Source: Macrolepiota albuminosa
Lineage: Eukaryota; Basidiomycota; Agaricomycetes; Agaricales; Agaricaceae
Direction of reading: 5' to 3'
Assembly (NCBI GenBank): GCA_027475525.1
Contig: JAMWFC010000126.1
Coordinates: 1-64,000, forward strand
Length of the DNA: 64,000 bases
Position 1 is the stretch's first letter. Each line of letters starts with the position of its first letter. Under the pieces are notes generated by a model that did no database searches, had not been told where the DNA came from, and was given only the letters and a program-made list of their open reading frames with translations. The position numbers and the translations under genes are program-made. Shown here piece by piece: positions 12,078-23,756 of the stretch.

Positions 12078-12854
12078 GTAGATCCTTCATTTGTCAACAT
12101 TGTCCTGTACACGTAGAACGTGTTGCCGTCAACATGACCGCCGTACAAGAATAAGTACATCCCTGTACAACGAGGCTTCGTATTCGTAGCCTGTAAAGAG
12201 GTGTTATTCAACAAATTACATCGAAAACTGGCAACGAACCTGTTCCTTGTTACAATTCAGATCCTTGACCCTCTCTATAACCCCTTTAATGTGCCTGAAT
12301 GCTCGAATAACATACACGTGCACAGATCTGGGCATCTGTGAGTATAACAGAGCCAAAAAAAAGGTGCAAATATACGCACTTGATGCTCTGAACTACACCA
12401 GTCCTTCTGCTTTCATTTTTTCCAATTTTATATGACAAATTGCCGTTGATAGTTCGGGAAACTGCGTGGAATGATTGTTTGGAAGTCGATAAGCAAATCA
12501 TGGATGTTACGGGGTGGGAATAAACATTTGAAGCAGTGTTGATGCTGAGCAATGTCCAGGACGCCGTGACACATTGAATACATATGTGACAGTCACATAT
12601 ATGCATCAACGTTGCTTCCGTTGGCTTTAAACAGCCAACATTACCCCCCCACGTCATCCTTGGAGTGTCTGCATGCGTGACGTTGATAACGCCCAAATCG
12701 AGCTGGACGCTGCGTAGACTATCACTAGTGCAGCTACTTAGCCGATATAGCTTTGGGCGTGCTAAGTGTGTGAGAGAGTCCTGGACAGGTCCCAGAGAAC
12801 ACACGGTAGGCAAGAGGTTGGTGGCAAGGAAAGTGGGTGATTGGAGGCACTTGC

Positions 12855-13260
12855 GTATGGCTCCAAAACGTGGCTACAGAGCGCTAAAAGTCGCTAAGGG
12901 GGAGCGCTAAGAGCGTGGGAAAGTCGCTAAGAAAGGCGCTAAGAGGTGCGGGAAAGGGTCGCTAAGAGGCGCTAAGTGTTAGCACCTAGAATGTGATAAT
13001 AAAAGGATGAGATTGCTTAGCGGATCTAAGCACGAAAGCCAAGCCGTAGTTGCAAGGCGCTAGAGAGAGAGAGATATAGAAAACTAGAGCAGAGTCCCCT
13101 TGCTTGACACGGTCAACAAGAGGTAGTCTGTTGCGTATAGAGACCAAAATGTTGGGATATAATCCCTCCTGCCAAATTGATTCCCTGTACTACTAACAAA
13201 AAGTAGGTATTTATAGTAAAGAAAGTTAGCCGACGCTAAGAGGTTAAGCGCCGCTAGAGG
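12855..13260. repeat. CGCTAAG-rich patch
   Basis: The heptamer cgctaag or close variants occurs about ten times, mostly between 12880 and 12980, with further copies (including the reverse complement cttagcg) near 13018 and 13235. Several are separated by purine-rich spacers such as aggtgcgggaaaggg. The same word recurs as gcttagcgcttagcgctaa at 39668. It may be terminal or subterminal repeat DNA of an unrecognised transposon. No coding gene is supported around it. Confidence 0.5.
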
Positions 13261-14137
13261 GTGGTAAACTGATGAAAATGTAAGTAAATGCAGTGAATTG
13301 AATTGTATAGTAAAAAGGTCCATAATGATGCTGTTATGGAAATACTTCATCATTTCCCCTTGTAAGCGCTGCCACTGGCTAAGAGCATTATGCCGGATTG
13401 ACTGATGCCAAGTGTCTGTGTAAATGTATAGCCTTGGAGTGCAAGTGGCAAGGTGCGGCGAGGTGTCAATAGTGGTGCGAAGAATAAATGGTGCCATAAA
13501 AAGTGGTCTGAGAGTAATTGGAGTCTGTAGCTGCCAGTTATTAGTGTAAAAATATAAGAAAAATAGCGCTGGAAGCGCTAGAGCATGGCACTTCTGGTGG
13601 TACTAGTGGGCCAATGTGAGGTGCGGGTATTGGTGCTATCTGTAGCCAGCCACGATGCAGGCTCATCAACGTCATATTTTCTATAGAGGTTCGTGCAGAA
13701 ACGTTTCATTTTGACTCGTGGGAATCCATAGATCAATCAGACTGACGTTCTTTCTGTACTGTATTACTTGATATAATTTTACCCATTGGAGTGTTCTAAT
13801 CTGGAGCGAGTAATAAATACCAAGTCAATATACAGCAACAGTATTTGCTTCCATCAGGTGTCTGTTGAACAAGTACACAGCAACATAGAATGCTAGTACC
13901 AGTACAACCAAGCAGTGGTGGGAATGCATTTTCTAGAGCATACAATAGCATTTCGTAAGAGGGAGCCAGATGTAACATAGCCGGTATAAGAAACCACCGA
14001 AAGGAACCAACAGACTGAAAGGCATAGAAAGGTGGAGAGCACATCAGGGGAGAAGAGGTGAAGGATTACGTACGTACTTTAATATATAAAAAACAAAACA
14101 GTAATACATATCATCAAATAGACATGTAGCATAAGTC

Positions 14138-14291
14138 GTTTCAACATACCATAAATTTGTACCTTTTGTTTTTAAATAAACAATTGTGTTTCTTACTTTT
14201 ACAAGTAGAAACTGGTTTCAACATACCATAAATTTGTACCTTTTGTTTTTAAATAAACAATTGTGTTTCTTACTTTTACAAGTAGAAACTG
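14138..14291. repeat. 77-bp perfect tandem duplication #1
   Basis: 14138-14214 is repeated exactly at 14215-14291 in AT-rich DNA. The period is exactly 77 bp, as at eleven other sites in this window. It is probably an untrimmed assembly overlap. Confidence 0.9.
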
Positions 14292-15390
14292 GGTTTGCTT
14301 GTTGGCTAGCCTTGTACGAAGTGGCATGACAACGAGTAAATGTATATATGTGTGTTTGCTACATAATATCCAAACAGTCATTCAATCAAACCATTACATA
14401 ATACAAAGTCATGTTTACAAATTTGGTATTTAATTTTACTAGTCATTCCTTTTATAATTTAATAATCATTTAAAATAATGACAAAATAAATAAACAAGTA
14501 TAATTAAACTGATTGTTCCACCAAATGCTTACATAATATACCATCACATTAAAAATTTCATAGTTGTGAAATTGGTCAGGTGAACATACAGTGGACATAA
14601 TGTGCCTAAACTCATGATTACTAACTAATAAACCACGTTTAATACAGGTGAATACATATTATATCAGCATTTGGATGCATAGCAGAAAAATAAATAAGTA
14701 ATTAAATAAATAAAATATATAAGTAAATCAATTGTCCCACCGAACACTTATATAACATGCATCTTTGTTTACTGAATGGGTATACCGAGGATCGTCTTTA
14801 TGGACTACTTAGTCCTTATTTAGCTGTCGTTGATGAAAATAAATTATATTTTGGTTTAAATCAGATTAAATTGTATTCTCTATGGGCACGTTTAATATAT
14901 ATTATGTCAGCATTTGGGTGTATGACTGGTTTGAAGATCATATGATCTCACATCGTCCAAATTCACGTTAACTGTTCTAATTTTGCAAGGGGATCATTTG
15001 AACAATAGCACTTCTAGCATAGGTGGATGGCTTCATAGTAATATAGTAATACAATGTATATCCTTAAATACACAGACTTGATTCAAACTAAACAACTCTC
15101 CATTGGTAATATACAATTACGCCACTCTGACGTATAACACTATTGTTGCTTTACTACCTCTGCAGACTTGTATATCCAACATATCCAGACTGCCTTCTTC
15201 ACTCTGACGTATAACACTATTGTTGCTTTACTACCTCTGCAGACTTGTATATCCAACATATCCAGACTGCCTTCTTCAACAATCAACCTTCTACCAGTAA
15301 TTAAACCGTCATGGAACCACACCCTCAAGGACCCACATATCGACAAGTAAAATGACTGTTTGCAAAATATATGATACCTTTTAGAATATA
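14292..15390. other. AT-rich non-coding DNA beside helicase relic
   Basis: AT-rich DNA with many ataaataaa words. No gene is recognisable. It lies 3' of the helicase relic and may be the element's 3' portion. The 77-bp duplication at 15123-15276 is inside it. Confidence 0.45.
15123..15276. repeat. 77-bp perfect tandem duplication #2
   Basis: The sequence starting cactctgacgtataac at 15123 starts again at 15200, with period 77 and identity over the whole unit. Same interpretation as the other 77-bp duplications. Confidence 0.9.
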
Positions 15391-17337
15391 TCATCTGTCT
15401 CCCAACCCATAAACCGGCACATTGACATATCTATTAATCATGATGTTGATTGACGCCACATCGAAAGACAGTATCGGTGCCATGTATACTGTTTTTATTA
15501 TTCTAACTAATTCAGATGTGCATGTTCTGCACCGAGATTTGGTAAGAAATTCCATCTTTCTTAGGAAATGTTGTATTGACGGTTGTGAATTATCTAGTAT
15601 GGCAATCTGACACAAATATGACATAACAGCTCTTCTGTTAACTGCATGACTGCATGGACAGTGCATGTATGATGTGTATACATTTTGCTTGTATATAAGC
15701 AACTCTTCGATCATAGCATGAACACTCGTTAGTTCACCATACAAAAAGTTTCTCGGATTGCGATTGTTCATACAATTTCTCAAATCTTCTCTTGCATCCT
15801 TCAGCATGATTTTACTTTTGTGTGTTGATAAGAAGTTGCTTTCCATGCTTTGCATAATTGATGTCCCAAATGATCGGAAAGTCGTCGACCATAGTGACAT
15901 GTCATCTTGCCACATATTGTACAATATAGTTATCACTGTGTCATACACGCAACTGTTGGCATTCCACTTAGTTTCAACTAGTCCTCCACATCTGTCCAAA
16001 TTTAATTCCTGTTCACCGCTTATAAGATTTTTTGAAATTTTTAAGTTGGGTGAACCATCATCGCAGTTCCGGTTTATTTTGCTGTGTATTGGTTGAGGAT
16101 GCACTATGGGCTGAGTGCCCTTAGCTGGAATAAATCTGCTTTTAGGGGACTGCGGTAGCTTAATAGGTCTATCTTCACTAGCAACCTGCCATTTGATATC
16201 CAGAAATGATGCATCATTGTAAGGGTCCTTGTCACTCCAATGTAAGGCCGTATGAAGGTTAGGGGGCATATAACCTTTTTGTTTGCATTGTTTAAATGAA
16301 TGAATTAGATCAGATCATCTAGGTGAATTGACAAAACTTTTAGGGAGCTGGTTCATATATCTGAGTTTGGTTATTTCATTGAGCAATTCCAAGTCACGAA
16401 ATTCCCTGCACAATGTGCCACTCGCTTTGCCTTGTATTTTGTTAGCATCAAATCCTCGTATGATGAGCGTTCCTGCAGCTGTAGCACTGCAGGATAGTGC
16501 AGTGTAGTAGGCTTAATACGATTGATACTTGGTTAAGTCTACTGGATTATAAGGTCTAGTTTTTCCTTGACTCGTATAATCCATCATGGTGTAGTTTACC
16601 AATACCTCTACCTGTGATCAAGACAAAGACACGCTGTCATTGCTAGGGAGTCTATATTTAAGATGCATGCTTGTATGTACAATCAGAACCACATTACTGG
16701 GAAGCCCATTGATTTTTACTCTTTGTGGAGGATTGTTGAGTAGTACGAATAACATATCCAGCATAATTTGTCTGGCTGATCCGATGCAACTTTTCCAACC
16801 ATACACGAAACCTTCCTGTCTGTTGGTGATGCATAATTCTGTAGCCGCATTATTCTTAATTATAACAGGCAAGCCTACACACAACAACAGCTTTCCTATG
16901 ACTTGAATGCTGCAAGATGATGGAGGTTGGTCCCACAACACACGCTGTATAGTTGGAGGAAATCTCGTGGTTTCTTTAGAGCACGTGTAGTTAGATGAAT
17001 GGGTTTTTGTTTCATCGCCATCTCTGGATGATGGACTATCTTTGCTGTAGAAATGCACTAGTTCCTGATGGCTCTCACTTGTGAATTGAGTACTTCCTAT
17101 AATATTAATAGTGTCTTTGTTTATGTTTTGTGCAGTGATTATAGAAACATTTCTGAACTGTTTATCGGATATAGATGGGCAACTATTAGAGACGGCCAAT
17201 GATCTGCTCCTAAGAAACTTCACATCTTTTTTGGTGCATGCGCTATACCTTATGTTTTCGAGCACGGTACACAAAGCCACGTCCTCCATAGACTGAGTTT
17301 TCTGCCTCATGTTTTTACGCAATATGACAATGGTCGT

Positions 17338-17491
17338 TACCTGATGCCATACAGCCTTGCCTATGGCAGACTCCTGATCCTTCAACATTTTGGTATTTAA
17401 ACCTACAGTTCTACTACCTGATGCCATACAGCCTTGCCTATGGCAGACTCCTGATCCTTCAACATTTTGGTATTTAAACCTACAGTTCTAC
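17338..17491. repeat. 77-bp perfect tandem duplication #3 (in helicase)
   Basis: 17338-17414 is repeated exactly at 17415-17491. It shifts the helicase frame by 77 nt; removing one copy joins the two helicase frames at the AVWHQV position. Confidence 0.92.
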
Positions 17492-17789
17492 CAGCGACAG
17501 GGGGCAACTGAGCAAAATCACCTGCAAATACCATGTTCATACCACCAAAAGAGATATCTAGTCTACCGGACAGCTGAGCCAGTCTTGCAGAAATCTTATA
17601 CAAGTCTCGACACGATAACATAGATAATTTGTCGAAAAACACGTATTCGACATCTAGTAAACGAGTTTTAATTTGAGCAAGTTGTTTCTTTAATACACCA
17701 ACCATGTCATTAATGCCGAATATTGAATGATATGTTGAGCCACCTATAAGCGATGCAGCAGTGCTGGTAGGTGCAACCACAGCCAGACA

Positions 17790-17943
17790 ATATGCCTCTC
17801 CTCTAGCTTCAAAATACTTGATGAGGGCTTGGAGCACCTGGGTTTTTCCAGTGCCCCCCATTCCTCATATGCCTCTCCTCTAGCTTCAAAATACTTGATG
17901 AGGGCTTGGAGCACCTGGGTTTTTCCAGTGCCCCCCATTCCTC
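17790..17943. repeat. 77-bp perfect tandem duplication #4 (in helicase)
   Basis: 17790-17866 is repeated exactly at 17867-17943 and duplicates the Walker A region. Removing one copy restores one continuous reading through MGGTGKTQV into the next segment. Confidence 0.92.
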
Positions 17944-18409
17944 CCATATACAATCTAAGTTGCTCAGGCATATACGACGTTGCGTGATTAGCCACAATGC
18001 AGAACACTCTCAGCTGTTCTTTGTTCAGCCCATAGTCTGAAGATATAATAGCGATAGTAGATTCCCATTTATCGTCCACATATATCTTCTGAAGATACTT
18101 CTGATCTACTACATCAACATGTCCTGTAGTTCTGATATGCTGCCTGGTAACTTATCACTGCATGCAGGTATGCTGGAATTTCGGCTCTTCAGCACCTCAT
18201 CCTGCTTTGCTGTAACAACGTACAGACAAACAGTAGTATCACATGACATTAAAAATCAAAGATATTACTCCCATGTATATCTGTAACCATACATACAAAC
18301 AAACAAACAGTATGAACAATACATATCACATGACAGTAGAAAGCGAAGAAATTATTCCCATGCTTACCCAAAGGAAGTAATGGCAATGAGAACAAACATA
18401 GTCACATGA

Positions 18410-18490
18410 CAGCAAAAATCAAAGACATTTTTCCCACACATAGTTCACTGCACAGAAAAACCTTGATCTATTCTAGATCTCAGAACATTC
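18410..18490. repeat. Element-end-like repeat shared with 62020-62395
   Basis: Two words, atgacagcaaaaatcaaaga (followed by cattttt and cccacac) and ctattctagatctcagaa, recur in the same order at 62031-62390. Because this copy sits just upstream of the helicase relic, it may be the 5' end of that element family. Confidence 0.5.
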
Positions 18491-18729
18491 TGATTGATGT
18501 GACATTTGTGACCTGTCAACTAGAGGAGGGGGTGTCAATTGCCCTGTACGCCATAATACGAAGTACCTAGATGTGAGGGTCAGATGAGTGAGCCTGTTAA
18601 GCTGATGAATCACGAAAAGACCAGATGGAAAAAAGGTATAAAAGAGAACAAGCAGCCCATCTGTTGAGAAAGGACTTGCACCAGCCATTTGTACGTCACA
18701 CTTATACATATATCTTCAGGTTCAGGTGA

Positions 18730-19045
18730 CTACTCAGCCACCACCGTAATCGGTGGTGATCGGGAGGCACTATCAAACCTTAAATATTTTTCTAGATTAC
18801 CGTACAGCAAACAAATGTTACCCTCAGTCGACAACATATATTGGAGTGACTGAGGTATTCTGTAAATCTTAACACCATCCCCTCGCCCGTTACTTTGAAT
18901 CATGTCAGCCGTCCGAATTTCTGGAAGTGTACCAAGCCAAACAATCAGAGCCTTGTCAAGTTCTACGAACGATTGATGACCCAGGCAGCCTTGGACAACG
19001 GCATGGATACCGCTGTGATCAGGTTTTTTCGTTAAATTACTACAT
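18730..19045 (-). other. Unassigned open frame without ATG start
   Basis: About 100 codons are open on the minus strand, with coding-like composition (for example ELDKALIVWLGTLPEIRTADM and VKIYRIPQSLQYML), ending in TAG at 18732-18730. There is no in-frame ATG near its beginning. It could be an exon of a lost gene or part of the helicase-type element. I do not recognise it. Confidence 0.3.
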
Positions 19046-19066
19046 TCGTGGTGTTATCCTGACAGC

Positions 19067-19369
19067 ATGTACTTAGACATGGCATCCACGGACACGACCA
19101 AGGTTGCAGGCAAATATGTTAGGACTCTGCCGCACATCACCGGAGACATCATCAACAGTAAGTTGCAAGCTGAACTGTGTATCAAGCACGACTAAAATCC
19201 CTCATAGGCAAGAGGAAAGTGGGCTTTGCCCTGCACTACGATGTCAATCGCGACACTTACTGAACTATCCCCAACGCAGGCTGCTTCCAACCCCGAGCTC
19301 TGGGAGCTCAAGTACAAGGATGGGGGTTTCATCCTGGTTGATAGTGATGGCAATGAGACAAGTAACTAG
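19067..19369 (+). CDS. Possible small spliced gene, unknown function
   Basis: An ATG at 19067 opens MASTDTTKVAGKYVRTLP, followed by a good donor (GTAAGT) after about 31 codons and an acceptor TCATAG near 19206. A second intron ending CCCAACGCAG with a branch-like ctgaac leads to NPELWELKYKDGGFILVDSDG and TAG at 19369. The spliced product would be about 62-70 aa. The donor of the second intron is uncertain (GTGGGC or GTCAAT). There is no family recognition; splice signals and composition are the only support. Confidence 0.35.
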
Positions 19370-19607
19370 TAACCGAGGGATTGAAGAAGGGAAGGTTTTG
19401 GTGTATTGTTTGTTGTCTTAAGTGCTCGGATCTACAATCATCTTTGAGTCAAGGAATATGTGGTTGGTGTAGTATATACAACAAGGCCAGATCTTATCAT
19501 CTGGCTAGTTACCAGAATTTTACGTTTGAACCTTTGGGAAATGCATTTCAGGACGTCGCAAGAGCAGCAAATGGCAGGAATGAGTAAGGGGCATTACTAA
19601 GAAAACC

Positions 19608-21098
19608 TCACAGCATGAACCATGGGTGCTGAATGACATCCTGTATAGAAATCCTCTCCTCTGGCCTATATCTCAACATCTTCCCTAAAAGGTCCGTCAA
19701 CAGTTCAACTTCTACGTCAGGCAGTCTCATCCCATGCTTCTCCATCATCGGCCCATCATCGTCATATCCAAACGGCAGAGCATCCTGTACACCTATGCCG
19801 AGCAACTTCGTCCTGATGGAGGTTGCGTGAGCTGTCAGGAGCACGCCAACACGTTCTTGTTCCTGCTCGGTCTTTGGTTGCCCATCCTCCTCGAACCACA
19901 GTGAACGGTGTTCAAAAGTACCCCACCAAGGATCAGGCAGTCGTCCCAGGGTCTCAATCATCTGCCTGAGCATATCGACGTCACTGCCCAAAATCGGTTC
20001 GAAGAGAGGGCAACCCGCACGTATTTCGAAAATTGCACATGCAAGCGACCAGATGTCCGCCTCAAAGCCTACGTGCCCCTCAAAGCGCCCCTCCGGCGAC
20101 TGGTAGTTGAGTAACGTCCCTGGTTCATAGGACGGCGGCGGAGAGGCGGCGAGGTAGGACTGGCCAAAGTCACATATAGTAATTTTTTCTTGAAGAAGCG
20201 ATGCGTCTGATATTTTGGAATTCTGGATGGGGGCGACGAGCACGGCTGGTACGTGAAGGCCAGGTGGTTGTCCATCACAAGTTCTGACTTCTTCCGTCTC
20301 GGGATGGCCCAGATGGAGGTATACTTCCGTGTCCGACCACTCAAGTACGCGGGGAGATAGGCCAAACATGACATTTGATGTGGTCAGATCTAGCCTGTCG
20401 GTTAACTATCATCTTTTAGAAAAGAGGGAAGACGACTCACCTCCATGAACAACACCCACGTTGTGCATGTGATGTATCGCTGTCACTAATTGTTTGGAAA
20501 CTTTCCTAGCCAAGTCTGCACGCAACCGTCGACTACCAGCAACTCGCCCGGGAGAGTCAGACATAGCAATGATATTCGGGCCAGCAAGAGGGGATATGAG
20601 GAATAGATGGGAACCGTTGGGGCCTTGCACGAAGAAGTGGTGAATGACAGTCTGGAAGTCAACAGACTCAGAAGGAGGGAGAGATGCTCTGAGTTTTTGA
20701 GGAATGGCCAGTTCGGAGATCTCGCTTGGGGACTGGGATGAGGAAACATCGGCGCGCATGGCCTTCAGGGTGACGATACTCCCATGGTGTTTGCCTTCTC
20801 GCTGGTCGCGCGCCAGCCAAACAGTGGAAGAGCCTCCAAATCCCAGTTTATGAAGGATCCTAAAGCGACCTTGGTCAAACTCATCGCCAACGGATATCGG
20901 GTGATATCCACCTGGATGATACTCTTCGATATCTTCAATTACATCAAGCCTTGAAGGAACGAAACGAGGAGGCATCATAGCAGAAGTGTGATACAGCACT
21001 GAAGTGTTGATCTTCAGAGGGCGAGTGCGGAAACGAAACGAGCGTCCTCCAAGTCGAAGGAAAGCAAGCAGACCCACCTCTTCAATGGATTTGAACAT
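19608..21098 (-). CDS. SRPK-like protein kinase
   Basis: Ser/Thr protein kinase of the SRPK/CMGC-like group. Exon 1 (21098-20441) and exon 2 (20389-19608) are joined across a 51-nt intron (GTGAGT..CTAG), giving 479 aa. The N-terminus has the family hallmark EDIEEYHPGGYHPISVGDEF, then the glycine loop KLGFGGSSTVWLA (about residues 84-96) and a VTLK lysine segment. The catalytic loop HGDLTTSN is rebuilt exactly across the intron. ICDFG, a LLNYQSPEGRFEG activation-to-substrate segment, DIWSLACAIFEI and a C-terminal YRPEERISIQDVIQHPWF follow. SRPKs phosphorylate SR splicing factors, but agaric genomes hold many divergent members of unknown substrate. The catalytic loop ends DLTTSN, with the usual HRD Arg replaced by Gly (HGD), which is normal for this expanded group. 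The first 40 residues before MMPPRF may be a leader or an over-extended start. Confidence 0.88.
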
Positions 21099-21725
21099 AC
21101 ATTATCTCAGGGAGTGTCCCATTGAGTCATCCACACACTGACAACAGTGGAACACGTCGGAATTGCTGGAAGCCATAGACATGTGACTTTCGGAGCTTGC
21201 CTGTAAACGACATTATCAGATACTTGCAATTGTCATACAGAGTAGGTGGTGTTTTAATAATACCAGATTGAGATTTTGTGTTCTTTACAACACGTCGACG
21301 CGTATACTTCTCTGGCACGTACTAAATGGACCCTCCAAGGCCTGCGCATCATAAGTGCAGCAAATGCAGACTTATACTACCGGTTAACGTGCCTGCAAAC
21401 ACCTTGTGCACGCATTCGAGCACTCGCCCTCTATATTCTTATCACAGGTGATCCGGCGCCGTGTTCTTCCCCTTGATCAGCATCCCAAGCTTAAGCCGAA
21501 AGATGCCGAAAATTCGAAATGCCTACGGGTCTACAATGACTTATTATTACATTGTTACATTGAGTTGAAGTTTGGATTGATGTACAAGACTCGTCCAGTG
21601 CTGGAGAATAGTCATTAAACGCAGTTGAAATACATAAAATCGCTACCCTGTATGTGGAATCATTATGGTACACTATTTGAGCCCGTCATTCGCCGAGACA
21701 GCCGGAGAGAAAGGTTCAAAGTTTA

Positions 21726-22301
21726 CTATCTTAAAAGCCCAACGACCAAAATTCGAAAACGACGTACAAAGAAATCACCCTCTCCCGAGGAACTCTGGGG
21801 TGAACAATGTCGTATCTGACCACGGTTGTGAGTACCTACGGCAGAAAGACTAGTCAAACCATTCAAGTTGTCCCAGGCCTGTCGTTTCTGGAGCAAAAGA
21901 AGAGAAAGCGGAACGAGTGGCAGGCCTTTATCCCAATGAATCCGTGACGGTGGCAGGTTGGGAAGATTCATCTCTGCAGGAAGTAAAAAGTCGATTTTGC
22001 ATGCACTCATGCTGCTATGAACAGAACTATTGGTTAGCGGGTACCGTAGGGTGTGATAGGTAGTCTGGGAATCATCGTCTAGGGTCGTAAAAAAGTGATC
22101 AGGATCCAGGGCTACAAGATTTTTCTTCAAATCTTCGACGCTGACCGTAATCTCTGGGGGAGGAAGAACTAGGAGATCGACGTCCTGGAGATATAGATAT
22201 ATTAGCGCCGCCCGTTCACGAGTCAAAACGCAGTTTTTACTTACATTTGGTACGCGATTGTTCCCACCGGTCCACCTAACATGGCCGAGCGCCAAGCACA
22301 C
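21726..22301 (-). CDS. Nucleotidyltransferase-fold protein (NTP_transf-like)
   Basis: A 60-nt intron (GTAAGT..CTCCAG, ending at 22185) joins TGGNNRVPN to DVDLLVLPP, recreating the GxxR.PNDVDLLVL motif of an agaric-expanded nucleotidyltransferase-like family whose Asp pair binds metal. Downstream KIDFLLPAEMNLPNLP, HWDKGLPLVPLSLLLLQKRQAWDN matches the C-terminal half of that family as I remember it. The end after AWDN is uncertain; a GTTTGA..GTCAG intron may occur near 21830. The 5' exon is incomplete: the frame upstream of 22301 soon meets a stop, so further exons probably lie within 22310-22915. Substrate unknown; some relatives are near-complete but divergent and may be inactive. Confidence 0.6.
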   Translation of the reverse strand: MCLALGHVRWTGGNNRVPNVSKNCVLTRERAALIYLYLQDVDLLVLPPPEITVSVEDLKKNLVALDPDHFFTTLDDDSQTTYHTLRYPLTNSSVHSSMSACKIDFLLPAEMNLPNLPPSRIHWDKGLPLVPLSLLLLQKRQAWDNLNGLTSLSAVGTHNRGQIRHCSPQSSSGEGDFFVRRFRILVVGLLR

Positions 22302-22309
22302 TTGTCAAG

Positions 22310-23255
22310 CAGGCGAAAAGGCTACCATGATCACCACCTGTATGTGTATCAGGTCCACGAGTCGAGGTAATCCGGATCCACGTAGCCGCAGAAGTTATTC
22401 CAAGAGAGCCAGCCAGCCAGGTTCAAAGGACCGCATCTGTGACTTGTTGAAAGAAAGTGCTGAACCAAACTCCACGCAGGGGCAGGGGCATAACTGAGGT
22501 CCTGAAACCGCAGGATACCAGGATACGTTGTATTGGCACATCCCAAACAAAGCGGTGGGTGGGTCTAGCGATGTATCCACATTATGTATGCATCGCACTC
22601 ACAACCCCGGGCCTGAGCAATTCTTGAACAACGACAGGTGTTCGCTTTCGAAAGAGAACACTTTGGCGTGTTCCCTCCCAGTGAGAGGATCCGCCCCATT
22701 CCGCAGAATGGTGTATGTATGTATGTATGTGATGGGGACGAATGGAAGACCGTGAGTATCTGGACGGATTGTGTGTCGGGCATGGAGATGTCGACGGGGC
22801 ACGTCGTTCTCTTTAGTCGAGCGTTGTCCCTTGATGGAGAAATGACCTTAGAGTCTGGGGCTACTTGGGACCTCAGAGCCTCAATTGAGTCCCGCATATA
22901 ACGGCTTCCGTACATGAAGAGTCAGACAAGAAATCAGTACAGTCTACCAAGAATACTCACTGCGAGATTCAGATATTATACCGAGCAAAGTCACGCGTGT
23001 ATCCAAGCCGTTGCAGACTCGAGCTGAAAGCAGTAGCGGCGTTATTGATTGTGATGGTGTGGTTGAAGCAACATCTTACATCAAGGCCTTAAATAGCACC
23101 GAATGCGGGCCTCTGCCGAGTCCAAGCTATAACTATAATATTCACAATGGTAGCAGGAAACAGTCAAAACTCGATAGCTGCGACAGACACGTATATACAA
23201 GGAGAACGTACACATATTAACGGGGATCTCTCAGGGTAGCTAGCTATAGGTACAA
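22310..23255. other. Region with possible upstream exons, otherwise unassigned
   Basis: A minus-strand frame at 22915-22740 (MRDSIEALRSQVAPDSK...) has coding-like composition and could be a 5' exon of the neighbouring nucleotidyltransferase-like gene or of another gene. A short (GTAT)n microsatellite lies at about 22709-22729. Nothing else is recognisable. Confidence 0.3.
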
Positions 23256-23390
23256 ATGTTCATCGTCACGTTCACCTTGTCAATTGATCGAGAAAAAAAA
23301 GACGAAGACGAAGAAAGAAAGAAGTCCATAATGATATCCAGAACAAACAAAAAACGCGCATCACGAGAACCCTCGCGCCAACCAATCGAG

Positions 23391-23756
23391 TCAGGAACCA
23401 GCAGCAGCAGCAGCAGAGGCAGTCGAGCTCGACCTCGGCCTCATAATCGGTGTCCCCGCGGGCGCCGAGAGGGTATTTGTCGCCGGCGCCTCCGCCGGGC
23501 CAGGCCCAGTGCCAGACAGAAGCTCGAGCCGTCCCGCGCCGCCTGAATCAGGCGTGCTCATCGCAGCGCCCCCGTTCTCCTCGGAGGCCGCCTCAGCCTT
23601 TGCCGATGCCGCGGGCGGAGTCGGTGGGGCGCCGGGGTGCGGGAGCGACGAGGCGCGGTGCGAGGGCCAGTCGATGCCGAACGACGCAGCAGACGTCGCC
23701 GCCGCTGCCGCTGCCGTCGTCACACCAACAAGATGTGTGTTGACCCGCAATTGCAA
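23391..23756 (-). pseudogene. GC-rich C-terminal gene fragment cut by duplication
   Basis: A minus-strand frame ending at 23391 encodes an Ala/Ser/Pro-rich tail (GGAGRLELLSGTGPGPAEAP, poly-Ala runs). Its DNA is strikingly GC-rich and codon use differs from all neighbours. The frame enters from DNA that is the start of segmental duplication copy 2 (about 23728), so the 5' body of the gene is absent. I infer that the duplication breakpoint beheaded a gene, or that a GC-rich fragment was captured. No domain. Confidence 0.45.

Larger units (their letters stand above)
15391..18220 (-). pseudogene. Pif1-like helicase with C-terminal Cys-box domain, broken
   Basis: Transposon-type Pif1 family DNA helicase. 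Walker A is MGGTGKTQV (about 17930, also in the duplicated unit) and a Walker-B-like FFDKLSML has Lys where the family normally has Glu (DE). Later motifs include FAGDFAQLPP, GLPVIIKNN and, after an in-frame TGA at 16618, MMDYTSQGKTRPYNPVDL and YYTALSCSA. Past a TAA near 16505 and a TGA near 16317 the frame enters a C-terminal domain (16269-15391) with NANSCVYDTVITILYN, which resembles the Cys box of papain-like/ubiquitin-hydrolase folds often fused to these helicases in mushrooms (inference). Near 18120 a one-base shift separates the first codons. Two further shifts at 17338-17491 and 17790-17943 are 77-bp duplications and vanish when collapsed, but the stop codons remain, so the gene looks dead. 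No Rep (HUH) domain was seen, so a Helitron is possible but unproven. Confidence 0.75.

Noticed and set aside
12286..12813. A 175-codon minus-strand open frame
   Set aside because: It has no domain, biased low-information composition and no splice or promoter context. It overlaps repeat-like DNA and is best seen as chance.
13084..13497. A 137-codon minus-strand open frame near the CGCTAAG patch
   Set aside because: No recognisable domain. It lies in repeat-rich, probably transposon-derived DNA. It could be a relic, but nothing supports a gene call.
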